Translations under genes and position numbers: made by a program | The notes under the pieces: generated by a model | What the model saw: only the letters and a program-made list of their open reading frames with translations | The model's database searches: none | Told to the model about the DNA's origin: nothing | Shown here: positions 9,988 through 22,000 of the stretch, piece by piece | Layout: every line of letters begins with the position of its first letter | How positions within the stretch are numbered: position 1 is the first letter of the stretch | Source: Amphibalanus amphitrite | Taxonomy: Eukaryota > Arthropoda > Thecostraca > Balanomorpha > Balanidae | DNA length: 64,000 nt | Assembly: GCF_019059575.1 (NCBI RefSeq) | Contig: NW_024881520.1 | Span: forward strand, 248,001 to 312,000 | Direction of reading: 5' to 3'

Positions 9988-12028
9988 TAACGCTAAAGGT
10001 TCTAAAAAATCCTGTTAAAGTATTGAGTAGGTACACAGCAGAATTTAGTCCATGCCTATCATCCGTCAAGCCGGCGCGGCATGTGGCTGCAGGGGCTGCG
10101 AATCGTATCTGCCGTCCAGCGCTGTTCGCTTTGCAACAAATCACCCTGCGGGACAGGACGGTCCTGTGGCTAGGACAGAAATGGACCAATGATGCCTCCA
10201 CCCTGCCCCATATCAACTTCCGGCGGATAGAAGACACGTGCCTTAGTGAGCTGTTTCGGTCGTTAGAGGGAGGGGAGCGAAAAAGGAGAGGTCTCCAGGG
10301 GGCGTTTTCGGGTATACTGACGCCATAGCGTGGGACAGCCTAGTGAGTTAGCGAGCTGTTACGCCGAATGGAATGAGGGCCACGCACACGTGCTAGGGAG
10401 GTCGAGTGAGTGAATGAAGTAGTAGAACTGACACAGCTGAGCCAGTAACCGTATGTCTGGTCCTGTCACGGTATAGATAAAGACTTTGTCAAGGCGGCCC
10501 ATCCTTGACCGAGTCAGTCTATCGGGTCTTGACTCGTGACGGCTTAGAGTCAGACCTTGTCGCGATGGTCCGATGACTCCAGTCCTCATCATGACTGAGT
10601 CGGGATACACCGACTGAGTCAAAGGTGGACTGTTTATATACCTGACCCACGAAACGAGTTGTGTTTACCTGGGCTTCAAGAACTGCCATGAGTCAGTGGA
10701 TGGTGCCCTATGATGAATTGCTGTAAACCTGGTTGCTTTTGCTCTGATGAGTGTATCAGCTTCATCATCATAAGCTCATAATGTAGAAGATATGTCCCAG
10801 CCGGCTCCGTTGTTCTTCCGTATAATTGTTGTGTAAACAAGATTCATAAATTAGTTAATCTTTTAGTGTATTTCCAATGGAACACTGAGCACTGAGCAGT
10901 TTTAGATACATCAGAATGTTTTATAAACGACGTCGTAACAATTTTACTTTGCGAAACTTGGGAAGGCTAAGACTTATGGAGCAAACACGTCTTAAAGGGC
11001 TTTTGCTTTAGAAATGTACTGGTATTGAACGACTTCTTGAACTTGATTAGTCAGTGCGTATATAGGAATAACTTTCCTTTGAGAGACGATTTTTTGGCCT
11101 CGAATAAATCAGCTGGAGCGGGCAAAACTTTTCTCAAGTGCACAACACACACGTTCGTATGGAAACTTTGATCCGCCTAGCACTTAAACTTTGGATAGAA
11201 TAGCGTAATAGCAGCCACTATTCGTCAATATAGTTGCAGATCAGTGGAGATGAAAGATATTGCTTGCGCCATTCGCCGCGATCCCCTGCAGGCTGCAACC
11301 AAGTTTAGACTGCTCAGCTCGCTCAGTCTTGGCTCGTTCCCTCCCTGTTACGCCCTGCTACCAAGCTCTTTTGATTCCTTGCTCACTACTGCTGCTCTGA
11401 CTGTCGTTATGGTCCCTGCTGCTCTCGGCCAGGCCAGCTCCCGGCTCGCCCGTTCGGTTCCTGACTCGATCTGTTGCCTCGTCCATTCTCCGTGCGCTTG
11501 CTTGGTTCTTGAATTACGGTCATAGGTGGCACGCCACAGAAGTTTTTGGCTCGCCAGCTGGGTCCCTGACTTGTCCAGCTGGCTCGCTCTCTCAGCCCCC
11601 AACTCTCCCAGCTTCCTCCCCCGGCCGGCTCTGCAGCTCGTCGCTTCATGGCTCCGTTTGCCTGCCGCCAGTCCGCCCGTTCCTAATGGCAGAGAGAGTC
11701 GCTCAGTGTCCACCCAGGGATATATCGGATGGTACGGCCGACGCTGGTGTTTTTGTTGGCAGTCTAGCTCGCCGCCCCGCAAGCTGCTGATGTCTCGGAC
11801 TTCCGACCGCAGTGTAAAAATGACACCCATTGACGTGGTAATAGTGGCCATTTGTTGACCCACTGAAGAGCTTTGTCGCGTGGACGGCAGTTCGGATTTT
11901 TTGCATGGGCAGCATTTTGGAAATTTTTGTTCTGCAATTGAACGGGATGACTAGTAAGCGGCTAAGGAATTAATTGCACTTGCCTAATGTGTGGGTCAGA
12001 AATGATTATAAAAGAAAAGGTTTGACCT
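9988..12028. other. intronic stretch without a recognised gene
   Basis: No supported gene. Around 10440-10640 the motif GACTGAGTC and close variants recur. Around 11300-11700 CTCGCC/GGCTCG-type short repeats create overlapping open frames on both strands; these look compositional. Confidence 0.5.
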
Positions 12029-12286
12029 TAGTAGGGGAGAGTGGGGAAAGATGCCCAGGGTTTTACTATGTCAGATTTTATTCGAAAATGACGATCGGAA
12101 AGCAAAAACTTGGAGTTTCAACGGAAGCCGACATCATTTTTCTCCAAAAATATCACACTTTCGTGCCTGAAATATGATAACTTTTTTTGCTATTAAGCAT
12201 TTCCCTGAAGAAGTGAAAGGGGGCATCTTACCCCACAGGGTGGGAAAGACGCCCCCCTGGCGTTGGGTAAGATGCCCCCTGCACTA

Positions 12287-14350
12287 TAGGGGAAGTTGGG
12301 GCAATGCCGGAGTTGGGGCAAAGCCGAAATTCGAGATATTTCTAAAACCGTAGGACATGGATGCCACGTCTCAGTGATGCTCTGAAGCTTAAGTGACTAC
12401 AATTATCGCATGTTTGTTACGAGTTGTCATTTGGAATACTTCGGCTGTGAGGGCGCCAAAAGCGTTTTCAAGGTACTTGTACTACATGCGCCTTTGAAGC
12501 TGCATTTCTTACTCATTATGCTACCGTTTGTCTGGCCAATTCGGTCAAGTAATCTTCAGCATGTCTTTGCATAAGTGTGCTGCCTATTTGAAATTTATAC
12601 AGCACGTTTAAAAGTTATGGGCCTGCAAATGAAAGTATGGCTGGCTGGGGTAATGCCGAAAACGTGCAATTACGCACGTTAAAGCACGCTACGTGGACTT
12701 TACTGCTGTAGAATAGCAACGCGTATTTTTAGTCAAACAAATTACACTTTCAGCCGGCAAAACTGCCTGTTACCTATAGGAATGATTTACCTAGCATTTT
12801 TTTATTATATCACACAATTATAACTTCCAGTGTGCACCAAGCGTCCTCAAGCTCTTAAAACGCGTGTCAGCTTTGATGAATTTTGGATAAAGTTTGAGAT
12901 AAATTGGCAAAACATCAATGTCGGCATTCCTCGTAGATCATTTATCCCATTTTCGGCTTTCCCCGCAGTCCGGGGCAACGCCGAAAAAGTCAGTTCTTTG
13001 ATATTTTTAGTTTTTGCGCTTAACCCGGCCGGGCCCGGGGGGTAATCCCAACCACCGCAGCCCGGGGGGGGGCGTTTTTCGCCCCCTCCTGTCTAACTCC
13101 GTAAATAAGGGAGCTACGAAAACAAAAGCGATACCAAACGAAAGGTCCTTACGAGACGATTCTAATGCACCTAAAATTTTTGACCTCAGGTCAATTTTCA
13201 AGGTCAGAGGACAAGGTCAAAGGCCAAAACCGGCACATGTAAGCCTTCTAGAGGACGGCAGGCTGCATCAAACCGGCAAAATTGGGTGTCAAACGAAAGA
13301 AGAGAATCTGAGGATTCTGAAAATGTGCTCCAAATCAAAGGTCAAGGTCAAGGTCACGCTCAAAATTGACCTCAAACTTGTCACTTTTTCGCACATCTTG
13401 CGTGCTAACTTCCAAGATGTTTTGAAATGTTTTGAGGCTTATCAGTTCCCTATTTGTGGTTCATCTTACGATACAAGGCTGCTCAAAGGTCAAGGTCACA
13501 GAAGAGTATCCCTGCTAGAGGCTATTTCACTGATTCAAGTTAGTAATAATAAATAAGACAATTTTGCCATCCGGAAGCTCTAAATGAAGGCTTAGAGGAA
13601 AATAGATGCCAGATTCGTGATCAGCGGGTACAAATCCATCATAAACGACCTTTCATGTGTCAAGGTCAACCAGAGGTCATTCGAGGTCACATGAGGTCAA
13701 TATGAAACTTGACATTTTCCGAACAAAATATATATCATTCGACGCGGCTTGACAAGGCGAATGCGATGGTACCACTGCCGTAGCTCTAGGACCATTTTTG
13801 TCGAAGCTATTTGCGAAAAACTAAAACCACATTTCGAGGTCGTTGACCTGACCTCTGACCTCAGGTCACCAAAACTATTTTTCTATTTTTCTCTAGGTCA
13901 AACGCTACACAGCCGTGCTCGTAATTTGTCTTTATCTCTAAAACTCTATTTTTAGCAGCTATTTGAAGTTTGCGTCTGTGACGCCGATTTTTGCCGTGCA
14001 GGGGTCTAGAAAAATGGACCTTGTGACGTCATCAAGGGGGCTAGGTCCAAATTTTTTACTTCAGAAGATGTCAAATTGATGGGAGAAAAGGTACTGAAAG
14101 TTTCGCCTTCCTATCCCTAAGCGTTCGGGAGTTATCGCAAATATTCGCCAGGGGGGGGGGGCGAAAAACGCCCCCCCCCCCGGGCCCGCGAGGGTTAACG
14201 GTATGCGAATTCATCAAATGCGCCTGGTATGTTTGAAAGACAAAAGACTAGCCTCTCGAATGACGCCAACAAGAATAGCTTATGTTGTCTACCTTGCGTG
14301 CTACGGGCGTCAGAAAAAAAAAGTATTCGGCGTTCCCCCAACTTCCCCTA
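12287..14350. mobile_element. inner DNA transposon with TAGGGGAAGTTGGGG ends
   Basis: The left end TAGGGGAAGTTGGGGCAATG at 12287 matches the reverse complement of the right end (TAGGGGAAGTTGGGGGAACG, 14350). It resembles the outer element's ends, so they may share a superfamily. Flanking CACT/AGTG partly extends the inverted repeat. The interior is cut by the TTAA element at 13024-14194. No transposase is seen. Confidence 0.7.
13024..14194. mobile_element. TTAA element with variable ends (core GGCCGGGCCCG), innermost of a triple nest
   Basis: A 1,171-bp element flanked by TTAA (13020-13023 and 14195-14198). The left end is CCCGGCCGGGCCCGG; the right end is GGGCCCGCGAGGG. A second, weaker core copy runs into a G-run at about 13060. 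The hairpins are GGGGGGCGTTTTTCGCCCCC on the left and its mirror with GCGAAAAACGC on the right (14151-14180). AGGTCA-type motifs recur in the interior (13190-13225, 13337-13358, 13483-13500, 13657-13708, 13833-13868). The open frame at 13014-13556 follows those repeats and is not convincing as a gene. Confidence 0.85.
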
Positions 14351-14422
14351 AGTGACATAAATGGGCACGTGAATCGCCTGAACGAATCAGCAGTCCCTTC
14401 GAGCCTGCAGTAGACACCAAAC

Positions 14423-14735
14423 GTCATCGTAAGGGCCCTCAAAAGTAGTCGTAAGGGGCTTCAGAGGTCATCGTTAGGGCCATCATAGTCCATCGCGGCC
14501 AAACAAGCCTCCGTGGTGGCATTCGGAGACCACTGTGTGGCCCTTATAGGTCTTCATGATGCTTGAGGGCCCTCGAGCCCATCGTGGGGACCTCAGATGC
14601 CAGCGCGGCCCGTGGAGCCAACGTGGGAGCCCTCAAAGGATGTCGTGAGGGGCCCTGGAGCCAATAATGGGGCCCACAGAGGCCGTCGTGAGGGCTCTCA
14701 GAGTCAGATGCCGCCCAAAAAGTCGCTGTAAGGGC
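14423..14735. repeat. decaying 22-bp minisatellite
   Basis: Three clear 22-bp units of the form GTCATCGTAAGGGCCCTCAA start at 14423, followed by increasingly degenerate copies rich in 'cgtgagggccctcagag'. It lies inside the outer transposon 12031-15275, outside the inner one. Confidence 0.7.
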
Positions 14736-15277
14736 CGGGAGACCGGCATGGGAGCACCCGACCGTACTGGACTCTCAATAGTCCCAGATCGGCTTTTGTC
14801 TCTAATCACAAGTATGTAATAAATGATTTGACGGGATGCTTGAAGGACAGCCTACGAATTTAGGGGGGGCGTCTTTCCCCATCAGGACAGGGGGCATCTT
14901 ACCCCAAGGTACCGAAGTAACATTAAATCAGTACAATTTGTTAGCCATAAAACTACACCTTGAAACAAACTGTTTGGGACACAGTACACGCATGTTAATG
15001 TATCACGACTATAGCAAGGGACGCAAAAATTATCTACCTTCTTTGATATTTACAATGTTTTGACACCAAAATATTTTTTGAAAGCAGCAAATAAAAAACA
15101 TGCAATCACCAGCCAGCCGTTGCCCAACTGAGCTTCGCAAATTTTTGTGCAGTTAACAAGGCAGGCTTCCGCTTAACGCTAAGAACATTAATTTCCAGGT
15201 TCGATTCTTTGTTTCGCCGCTAGAGGGGGTGGGGCGTCTTTCCCACCCTGGGCATCTTACCCCACTCTCCCCTACTA

Positions 15278-17037
15278 CATCGAATTTCCACCATATAAGA
15301 TGATGCAGCTTATGTCTGCAATGCCTATAGGTAAGCACCATAGTAAAACAGCGACCAACGTTTGCTTTCCATCTGCAAGTTATATCTGGTTCAAAATCGC
15401 ACTGTTTTGACACAATGGTTTGAAAGTTCAGTTGTCTCCATGCTCGGCTAGTTGCAGGGTCGGTTCACGGTTGAAGCTCGTCAAGACACAAGTCTACAAA
15501 TGTTTCACCGCTCACCACCACTGTGTGAGTCTGACTGGACTGTTGACTTCACGTCTGCTCCAGCTCAGGCAACACCTGTAACATCACATGTTTGACAGGA
15601 CCGTATCACCCCTGGCGAGTGCCGGCTGGTCGGTTCATGACTCATTGACCGTGATATACCTGCACGCAGCGGTGCCTGCAGTCGCTGTCAGCCGTGAGCT
15701 GCAGTCTCGTGTGTCAAGGTCACGTCGATGTCAGCCCGCGGGTCAAGCGGGTCACCTGTGAGTCAGCTCCCTCGGGCACCGCTGGTGCGCGGTGCAAAAC
15801 AGCTCCGATCGGATCAAGCTGGTGTTGCCATCAGTTGAGCCGCCGGGCGGTCACCCCGCCGCCCCGCCCCCGCCCCCGCCCGGTGCCGACAGGCCGCTGC
15901 ACTGCTGCAGCCGGACAGACACCAATGGGCTTCAACTCTCCCCGGAACGGGGCTCGGCGGCTTGTGTATCACCGAGGTGTCTGTGGGGACCCGGTGGTTT
16001 AGAGCCGGCCCAGTAGGATCCAACAGATGAAATGTGTTTGTTGTGAAAGCGTTTCAAGGTGTCCCCTATCAACACGCTATCCTTCAGGATACAAACGAGG
16101 ACCGCGTATTGTAGGAGAGCTCTTTCAAATTGAAGAACATTACAGGATTCCCCTGTACGGATGATCGTGACGCTTTATATTTGAGATCTTGTCTAGTGAC
16201 TGCTCAACCTTGTCGTGTAGAAAGGTTAGCGCTGACGCAAACATCTGTAGAAATGACGCCTAAGCAGTCGGACAGTGATGACCTTTGCAGGTCAGAGAGA
16301 TGATACAGATACGATATTATTCACGCCGTGTCAGCCGGCAGCCACAGCGCCACGAGTGACCGGGCAGAATGCAGGATCAACTGAGTGACGCGTACATTTA
16401 GAAGCGGGAAACTCTGATTCTCAGGGCGACTGCGACAGAGGCTCTCATTTTTTACGTCTCTTTCCGCATTCAGTGACGCATTTTACTTTACACGGAAATT
16501 TAACGTGATTCTTGGCCCACGAGCCAAAAGAAACACTTTCAGGACAAGGGACGAAGATAAATACTCATCGACGCCTCGGTTTCCAGCACACACTCCGAGG
16601 CAGTCGATAGAGCTGGCGATTGGTGGCCGGGGCTGGAAATGCTAAAATATTCGCCACCGACACGGCCGATAGCCCCCGAGCTGACTGCGCCTCGCCAGCA
16701 AAGGCCGAGTTACATCCCGAAGATGCTGCTTTATATTGGCTTAGGGTATATTTCGGCAAGTTACGGCTTGTAATGGAGTGTCGACTGCCAAGAAAAAGAA
16801 AGATATTGATCGGTCCTCCTCGGCATTATTACGCCAGTGGCATCAGAATTTGGAATATTCGTTTACAGATACCATAGATACAGATACCTACCAATGTGCA
16901 GTAAGCAAGACTGTATACCCATGTATGTACGCTTTTACCCGTCAAAGGACATTGTCTAATCACTTCTAATGTGTGATTTTCTGAGTTGGTATTAATCTTC
17001 GCTGCTTAATCGTACATTGTAATTTGTATATTCCTCC
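15278..17037. other. intronic stretch without a recognised gene
   Basis: No supported gene; a few short open frames in GC-rich sequence (15690-16020) look compositional. Confidence 0.45.
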
Positions 17038-17042
17038 GCTGG

Positions 17043-17874
17043 TGTCGCCGACAAACTGTCGTTCGGAGTTCTTTTCTGGTTGGATGTGGACTGTATTTTA
17101 TTCGGTGAGTTTGTGCGACATTCGTAGCCCGCCCGCCTGCTATGTGAGCTCCTGGGTTTTTGATATTCGGCGATTTACAGTTGTAGATAGACGTGAAGAT
17201 TTCTCGTAGAGGATTTATTGAAGTATACGCGAAGCAAGAAGCGGAAGCAGTTGTGAAGAAAACCGGTAGATGAAACACGCAGACACGGAGCACAATTCAC
17301 ATTCACTGTACAAATCTGAAGCACTGACACTGCCCCGCCGGGCGCGGCTGCGCGCAGGAGAGTCGGTCTGCGCGCGTGCTTCTGTACTCTGTCCCCGCTC
17401 AGCCGGGCGAGGCGTCGAGCGGGGCAGATCAGTCCGTGCGCACAGCGCGACGGTCGAAGTGAGACTCTGCCGGGGTCGTACGTGACCCACATTTTATACG
17501 CAATGCTTAAGACGTGTGCAAAACGAGTGCGAACTTGCACTGCAGCGGGGAGGTGGCTGAAGGCGCCAGCTTGGCGGCCTACGTGCCTTAAAACGACGTG
17601 TCTTTAATTCATATCTCGGTCTCGGTGGCGGCCGCGGCGCTGCTGCGTCTCGGCAGCGTCGGCGGCACGCGTACCGACCGCTGGCCGCGTCTGCTCGCGG
17701 CCCCGCCCTGCACAATGCCTCACAACTCATCCTGAGTCTGGACAGGGTGACGGCGGTGCGGCGGCGGGACGGCTGCAACGAGCGGCGGCGGCGCCGCGGT
17801 GGCACGGCGGCCGGCCGGCTATCACGGCGGCACAGCGGTAGCGCGAGCTGGTCCGAACACTTTCGTCGGTGACA
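17043..17874 (-). repeat. 3' LTR of the BEL/Pao element
   Basis: An 832-bp repeat, TGTCGCCGAC at one edge and GTCGGTGACA at the other, matching 24273-25104. A purine-rich tract on the minus strand (ACGGGGGTGGAGTGA, 17875-17889) directly abuts it and is the likely polypurine tract. Confidence 0.95.
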
Positions 17875-18164
17875 TCACTCCACCCCCGTGTTTGACCACA
17901 GGGAGAACACAAAATGACACGATCACCGACAAAGATGTACAAACAAGTACGATTTACACGCCTAAATCGAATAAACTACCAAACACAAACGGCCGTTATG
18001 CGCGAGTTACGAGGCTCATATTCACAAAGCAAAACACGGATGAATAGTGAGTGCGTCGGTAAGCACGTACACGCACAACAGCCTTCCTTACTTTAACTGG
18101 TTCAGGGGCGAGGGCTCGACAGTCCACAGCCAGCCAGCATCATTTCTTGTTTGCGTTCTGTCGG

Positions 18165-19001
18165 CTAATGAGATGGCTGAGGGGGCGACGGGGCAAGTTC
18201 CAGAAGCGCCACCTTCGTGGCAGGCCGGGTATACGTACCACCTGCTGCCGTCTTGAGCTGTACGGCGCGGACTCGGCCGTCAGACCCCGGGAACACTTGC
18301 AGCACGCGCGCCAGCGGCCAGTGACCTCGGGGCGTGTCAGATTCTGCTAGCAGCACCACGTCGCCGACTGCTAGGTTCCGTTGGTCAGCTTGCCATTTTC
18401 TCCTGTGGATCAGGGTATGGAGGTACTCCCTTTTCCATCTTCGCCAGAGATGGTCCGTCAGTGCTTGAACGTACCTCCATCTTTTTTTGGAGTGCAGATC
18501 CTGGCTGCTGAAGACTCCAGGGGGAAGACAACGGCTTCCCCTCCCCAGGAGATAATGGTTCGGCGTGAGAGCTGTCAGGTCTCTCACATCGTCTGTGACG
18601 TGTGTCAGCGGTCTACTGTTGATCATGCTCTCTATTTCGCAGAAGACAGTTGACAGCACCTCGTCTGTTGTCACCTCGCCGCCGAGCACGACCGATAGCG
18701 CTCTCTTGACTGCGCCGATCATTCTTTCCCATATGCCGCCCATGTGGCTCGCGGCTGGTGGGTTGAAACACCATTCGATCTGCTGCTGGCTCAGCTCGTC
18801 AGAGATCTTCTGCTGGTTCCACTGTGTTAGTGCCTCTCGGAGTTCACGTTCCCCGCTTTTCAGGTTTGTTCCGTTGTCGGAGAAAACCTTCTTTGGACGA
18901 CCTCGGCGTGCCACGAACCGTCGGAAGGCCATCAGGAAGCTGTCAGTATCCAGGCTGTTGGACACTTCCAGATGAATGGCTCGCGTGGCCAGACACGTCA
19001 C
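18165..19001 (-). pseudogene. BEL/Pao pol, downstream part (integrase core end and C-terminal domain), out of frame
   Basis: About 278 residues continuing the integrase of the upstream frame, shifted by one base. It carries the second and third catalytic positions of the integrase core (Asp in VFSDNGTN; Glu in GGIWERMIG) and then the DUF5641-like C-terminal domain found in BEL/Pao (around GDVVLLAESDTPRGHWPLAR). There is no ATG at its start; it opens at the point where the upstream frame stops. The likely break is in the A-run (plus strand T-run) at 19014-19018. It could be a real mutation or a homopolymer sequencing error. Confidence 0.88.
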
Positions 19002-22000
19002 CAGCAGGCCGTACCTTTTTCCGTCTTGCGGAACCGCCTGACTGTTAGCGGCCCGAAATAGTCGATCCCCACGAAGCTGAACGGATGGGAGGTGTTTAAC
19101 CGGTCAGCGGGAAGATCGGCCATTCTTGAAGGCTGAGGTCTCGCCCTTCTCTTGCGACAGATGGCGCAGTCGATAAGGACTCGTTTTACCTGCGAACGAC
19201 CCCTCGGAATCCAGAATTTCTGGCGAACTTCATTCAGGGTGTGTTCTGCGCCGGCGTGCATGAGCTGACGGTGCGTTTCGTAGATGATCATCCTCGCCAC
19301 ATCAGAACCTGCTGGGAGTAGAATGGGATGGCGAGTGTCTTCGTCCAGTGGGGCATTCTCTAATCGCCCCCCGACTCGTAAGATGCCATCAGCGTCCAGA
19401 ATTGGTGACAGATCGGCGATGCCGCTCTTCTTGTTGAGCTGCTGACCCGCCTCTAACTGCTGCAGTTCGGTCCTGTAGGCCTCCGCCTGCACCATCTGGA
19501 GAATGGTCTTCTCCGCGTCATGGAGCTCTGACACGGTCATTGGGCCTAGGTTTCGCTGTCGCTTCTGCTCGCCTTTCAGCTTCGAGTTGCGGAGGAAGCG
19601 CAGGATCCAGGCCACCGTGCGCTTGTATTTTGTCCAAGACGAGAATTTGCTCGGTGTCGGCAGTGCTGCCTTTGGATCCCTCACCGTGACTGTGGCGAAG
19701 GCTCCAACTTTCACTTCTACGTCTTCTTCAGCCAGCCTCTGAACGTGAGGCTGCTCTGGCCACCCTTCTTCGTCGCCTCGGAGGAAGTCTGGGCCGGATA
19801 GCCAGAGAGGGTTGTCGGCGAGCTCCTTCACTGTCTCACCCCTGGAGCACAGATCGGCTGGGTTGAGTCGTCCTGGGCAGTGCCGCCACGGACCTATGTC
19901 TGACAGGTCGTGGATTTCTGCCACTCTGTTTGAGACGAATGTATGGAATCGTCTGCTCTCGTTGCTGATGTACTGCAGGACGACCCGGCTGTCGCTCCAG
20001 TAGGTGACCTTCTTGACTTGATCTGGTATCTCCTTTTGGAGCGCGTCCACCAAGCGCACTGCGAGCACTGCTGCCTGCAGCTCCAATCTGACGATCGACA
20101 GTCTCTTCAGCGGTGCAACTCGTGTCTTGCTCATGATGAACGAGCAGTGATGCGTGCTGTCTGGTGAGGTCGTACGGAGATAAGCGACTGCTCCGAACGC
20201 TCCCTCTGATGCGTCGCAGAAGACATGAAGCTGACGTGCTATTGTGTCACTTGATGTTGGACGGAGGCAGCGTGGGACACTGATGTTTCTCAGTGCTGGC
20301 AGTTCTTGGAGCCATTCTTCCCATTCTTTCTGCTCCTCACGATCCAGCTCGTCGTCCCAGTCCAGTTGCTTGGTCCAGAGCTGCTGCATGAACATTTTGG
20401 CTCTGATGACGAAGGGCGCGGCGATACCCAGAGGATCGAAGATCGACGCAGTCCTTTGGAGGACTCCCCGCTTTGTCATCGGGACGCTTGAGTCTCGGAA
20501 TCTGAAGCTCAGACTGTCCTTTTCAGCATCCCAGACCACTCCCAAGGCACCTTGTGTGGGCAGCTCCGCTTCTGTGAGGTCTAGTTCCGGCTGTGCGCGT
20601 TTCTCTCGGGGAATGCTTTCCAGGACGCGCCGCGAGTTGCTTACCCACTTGGATAGATGGAAGCCGCCTCGGGAGAGTGTCTCTGTCACCTGCTTCGTCG
20701 TCTTCAACGCATCATCTTCATGTTCTTCTGATCGTAAGAAGTCGTCCATGTAGAAACTGTTCTTCACAGTTTCCACGGCCTTCTTTGGCAGCCCGCAGTC
20801 TTCTCCATGGTCCGCGACTGTTCTTTGGAGGACGTAGTTGGCAGACGCTGGAGACGATTTGGCGCCGAAGATGGTCACCTGCATCTCGTAGATGTCTGGT
20901 TCTCTAGTTTGATCCAGGTCGCGCCACAGGAAGCTGAGCGCAGGTCGGTCCTTCTCGATGACACGGACCTGGTGGTACATTTCTTGGATGTCTGCCACCA
21001 TGCCGACTTTTTCTTCTCGGAAACGGAGCAGGACACCGGTGAGGTTCTTCAGCAGGTCTGGTCCGGTCAGGAGCTTGTCATTCAGCGATGTTCCGTACGA
21101 TCTGGCTGCCGCATCGAAGACTATCCTGAAGCGGCCTGGCTTATTGGGATTAGTCACGGCATGGTGTGGTAGGAACCAGCGTCTGGGTAGCCGGAGCTGT
21201 GCCTCCTCCCTGGACAGCTTTCTGGCGTGGCCCTTTTTTACATATGCATCGATCGTGGCCTGGTAAGCTGCTGCTTTCTCTTGATCGTTTACCAGACGCC
21301 TCTCGGTGCCATGTAGTCTCTTTGTAGCCATCACCTTGCTGTCTGGAAACGGCGTGTCGTCATCAGTCTTCCAGAGGAGGCCAGTCTCGTAGCGGTTGCC
21401 GGTTAACTTGGTGGTTGTTGACTCTAGAAGCTCTTGCGCTCGACGGTCTTCTTTCGACTGTGACACTGACCTTTCATACTTGGCTTCGAAGGATTCAGTT
21501 GTCCACCAGTCCTTCAGCATGTTTTCCAGTTCCTCGTCAGCAGCGGAGCCTTTCTGGATGAACATCGCTCTTCTAGTTCGTCCATGTTTTCCAGGGTGCA
21601 GGTCGGACACAGCGCCAGTCAGGGTCCAACCAAAAGCAGTACGTACAGCTATCGGTTGGCCTGGTTGACCCACCCGGACCTCTTGCTGGATGACTGCTTC
21701 GCTGACGTTAGCTCCGAGCAACAGTTCCACCTGTCCATGGGAGCACTGAGGAATGTCCAAGTCCTTGATGTGACGCCACTTCTCCCGCTGCTTCTTGCAG
21801 ACGTTCGGCATGGAGATGTCGAGAGATGGAACAGACCACGCCTCAGGCACGATGATTCTTCGAGTTTCCCCAGGGGCCACAGAGCTCAGCTCTAGCTTCA
21901 CTCTAGTTGATGCTTGAGGTTTTCCAGTTCCTTCCACTGTCTGAAGACACAGCTGTTCGTCTTGTCCTGTGATTCCCAGTTGGTTCAGCACAGCTTCACT

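Larger units (their letters stand above)
12031..15275. mobile_element. outer DNA transposon with 30-bp inverted repeats
   Basis: The left end GTAGGGGAGAGTGGGGAAAG at 12031 continues as ATGCCCAGGG. The right end at 15275 is its reverse complement with one mismatch over 30 bp. TA flanks both sides (12029-12030 and 15276-15277). Second copies of the 'gggaaagacgccc' motif lie inside each end (about 12241 and 15230). It contains another inverted-repeat element (12287-14350), which in turn contains a TTAA element (13024-14194). Superfamily not assigned; no transposase seen. Confidence 0.75.

Noticed and set aside
11244-11863. Overlapping open frames on both strands
   Set aside because: Low-complexity CTCGCC/GGCTCG repeats; no domain.
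13014-13556. 180-codon frame with VKVKVTLKIDL-like sequence
   Set aside because: It follows AGGTCA-type repeats inside a TTAA element; repetitive nucleotide sequence explains it.
12283-14354. CACTA-type transposon
   Set aside because: CACTATAGGGG at the left looks like a CACTA end, but the right end reads CACTTAGGGG and no 2-3-bp target duplication fits outside it.
17175-17805. Several open frames repeated at 24405-25035
   Set aside because: They lie in the two LTRs of the BEL/Pao element and have no domain.
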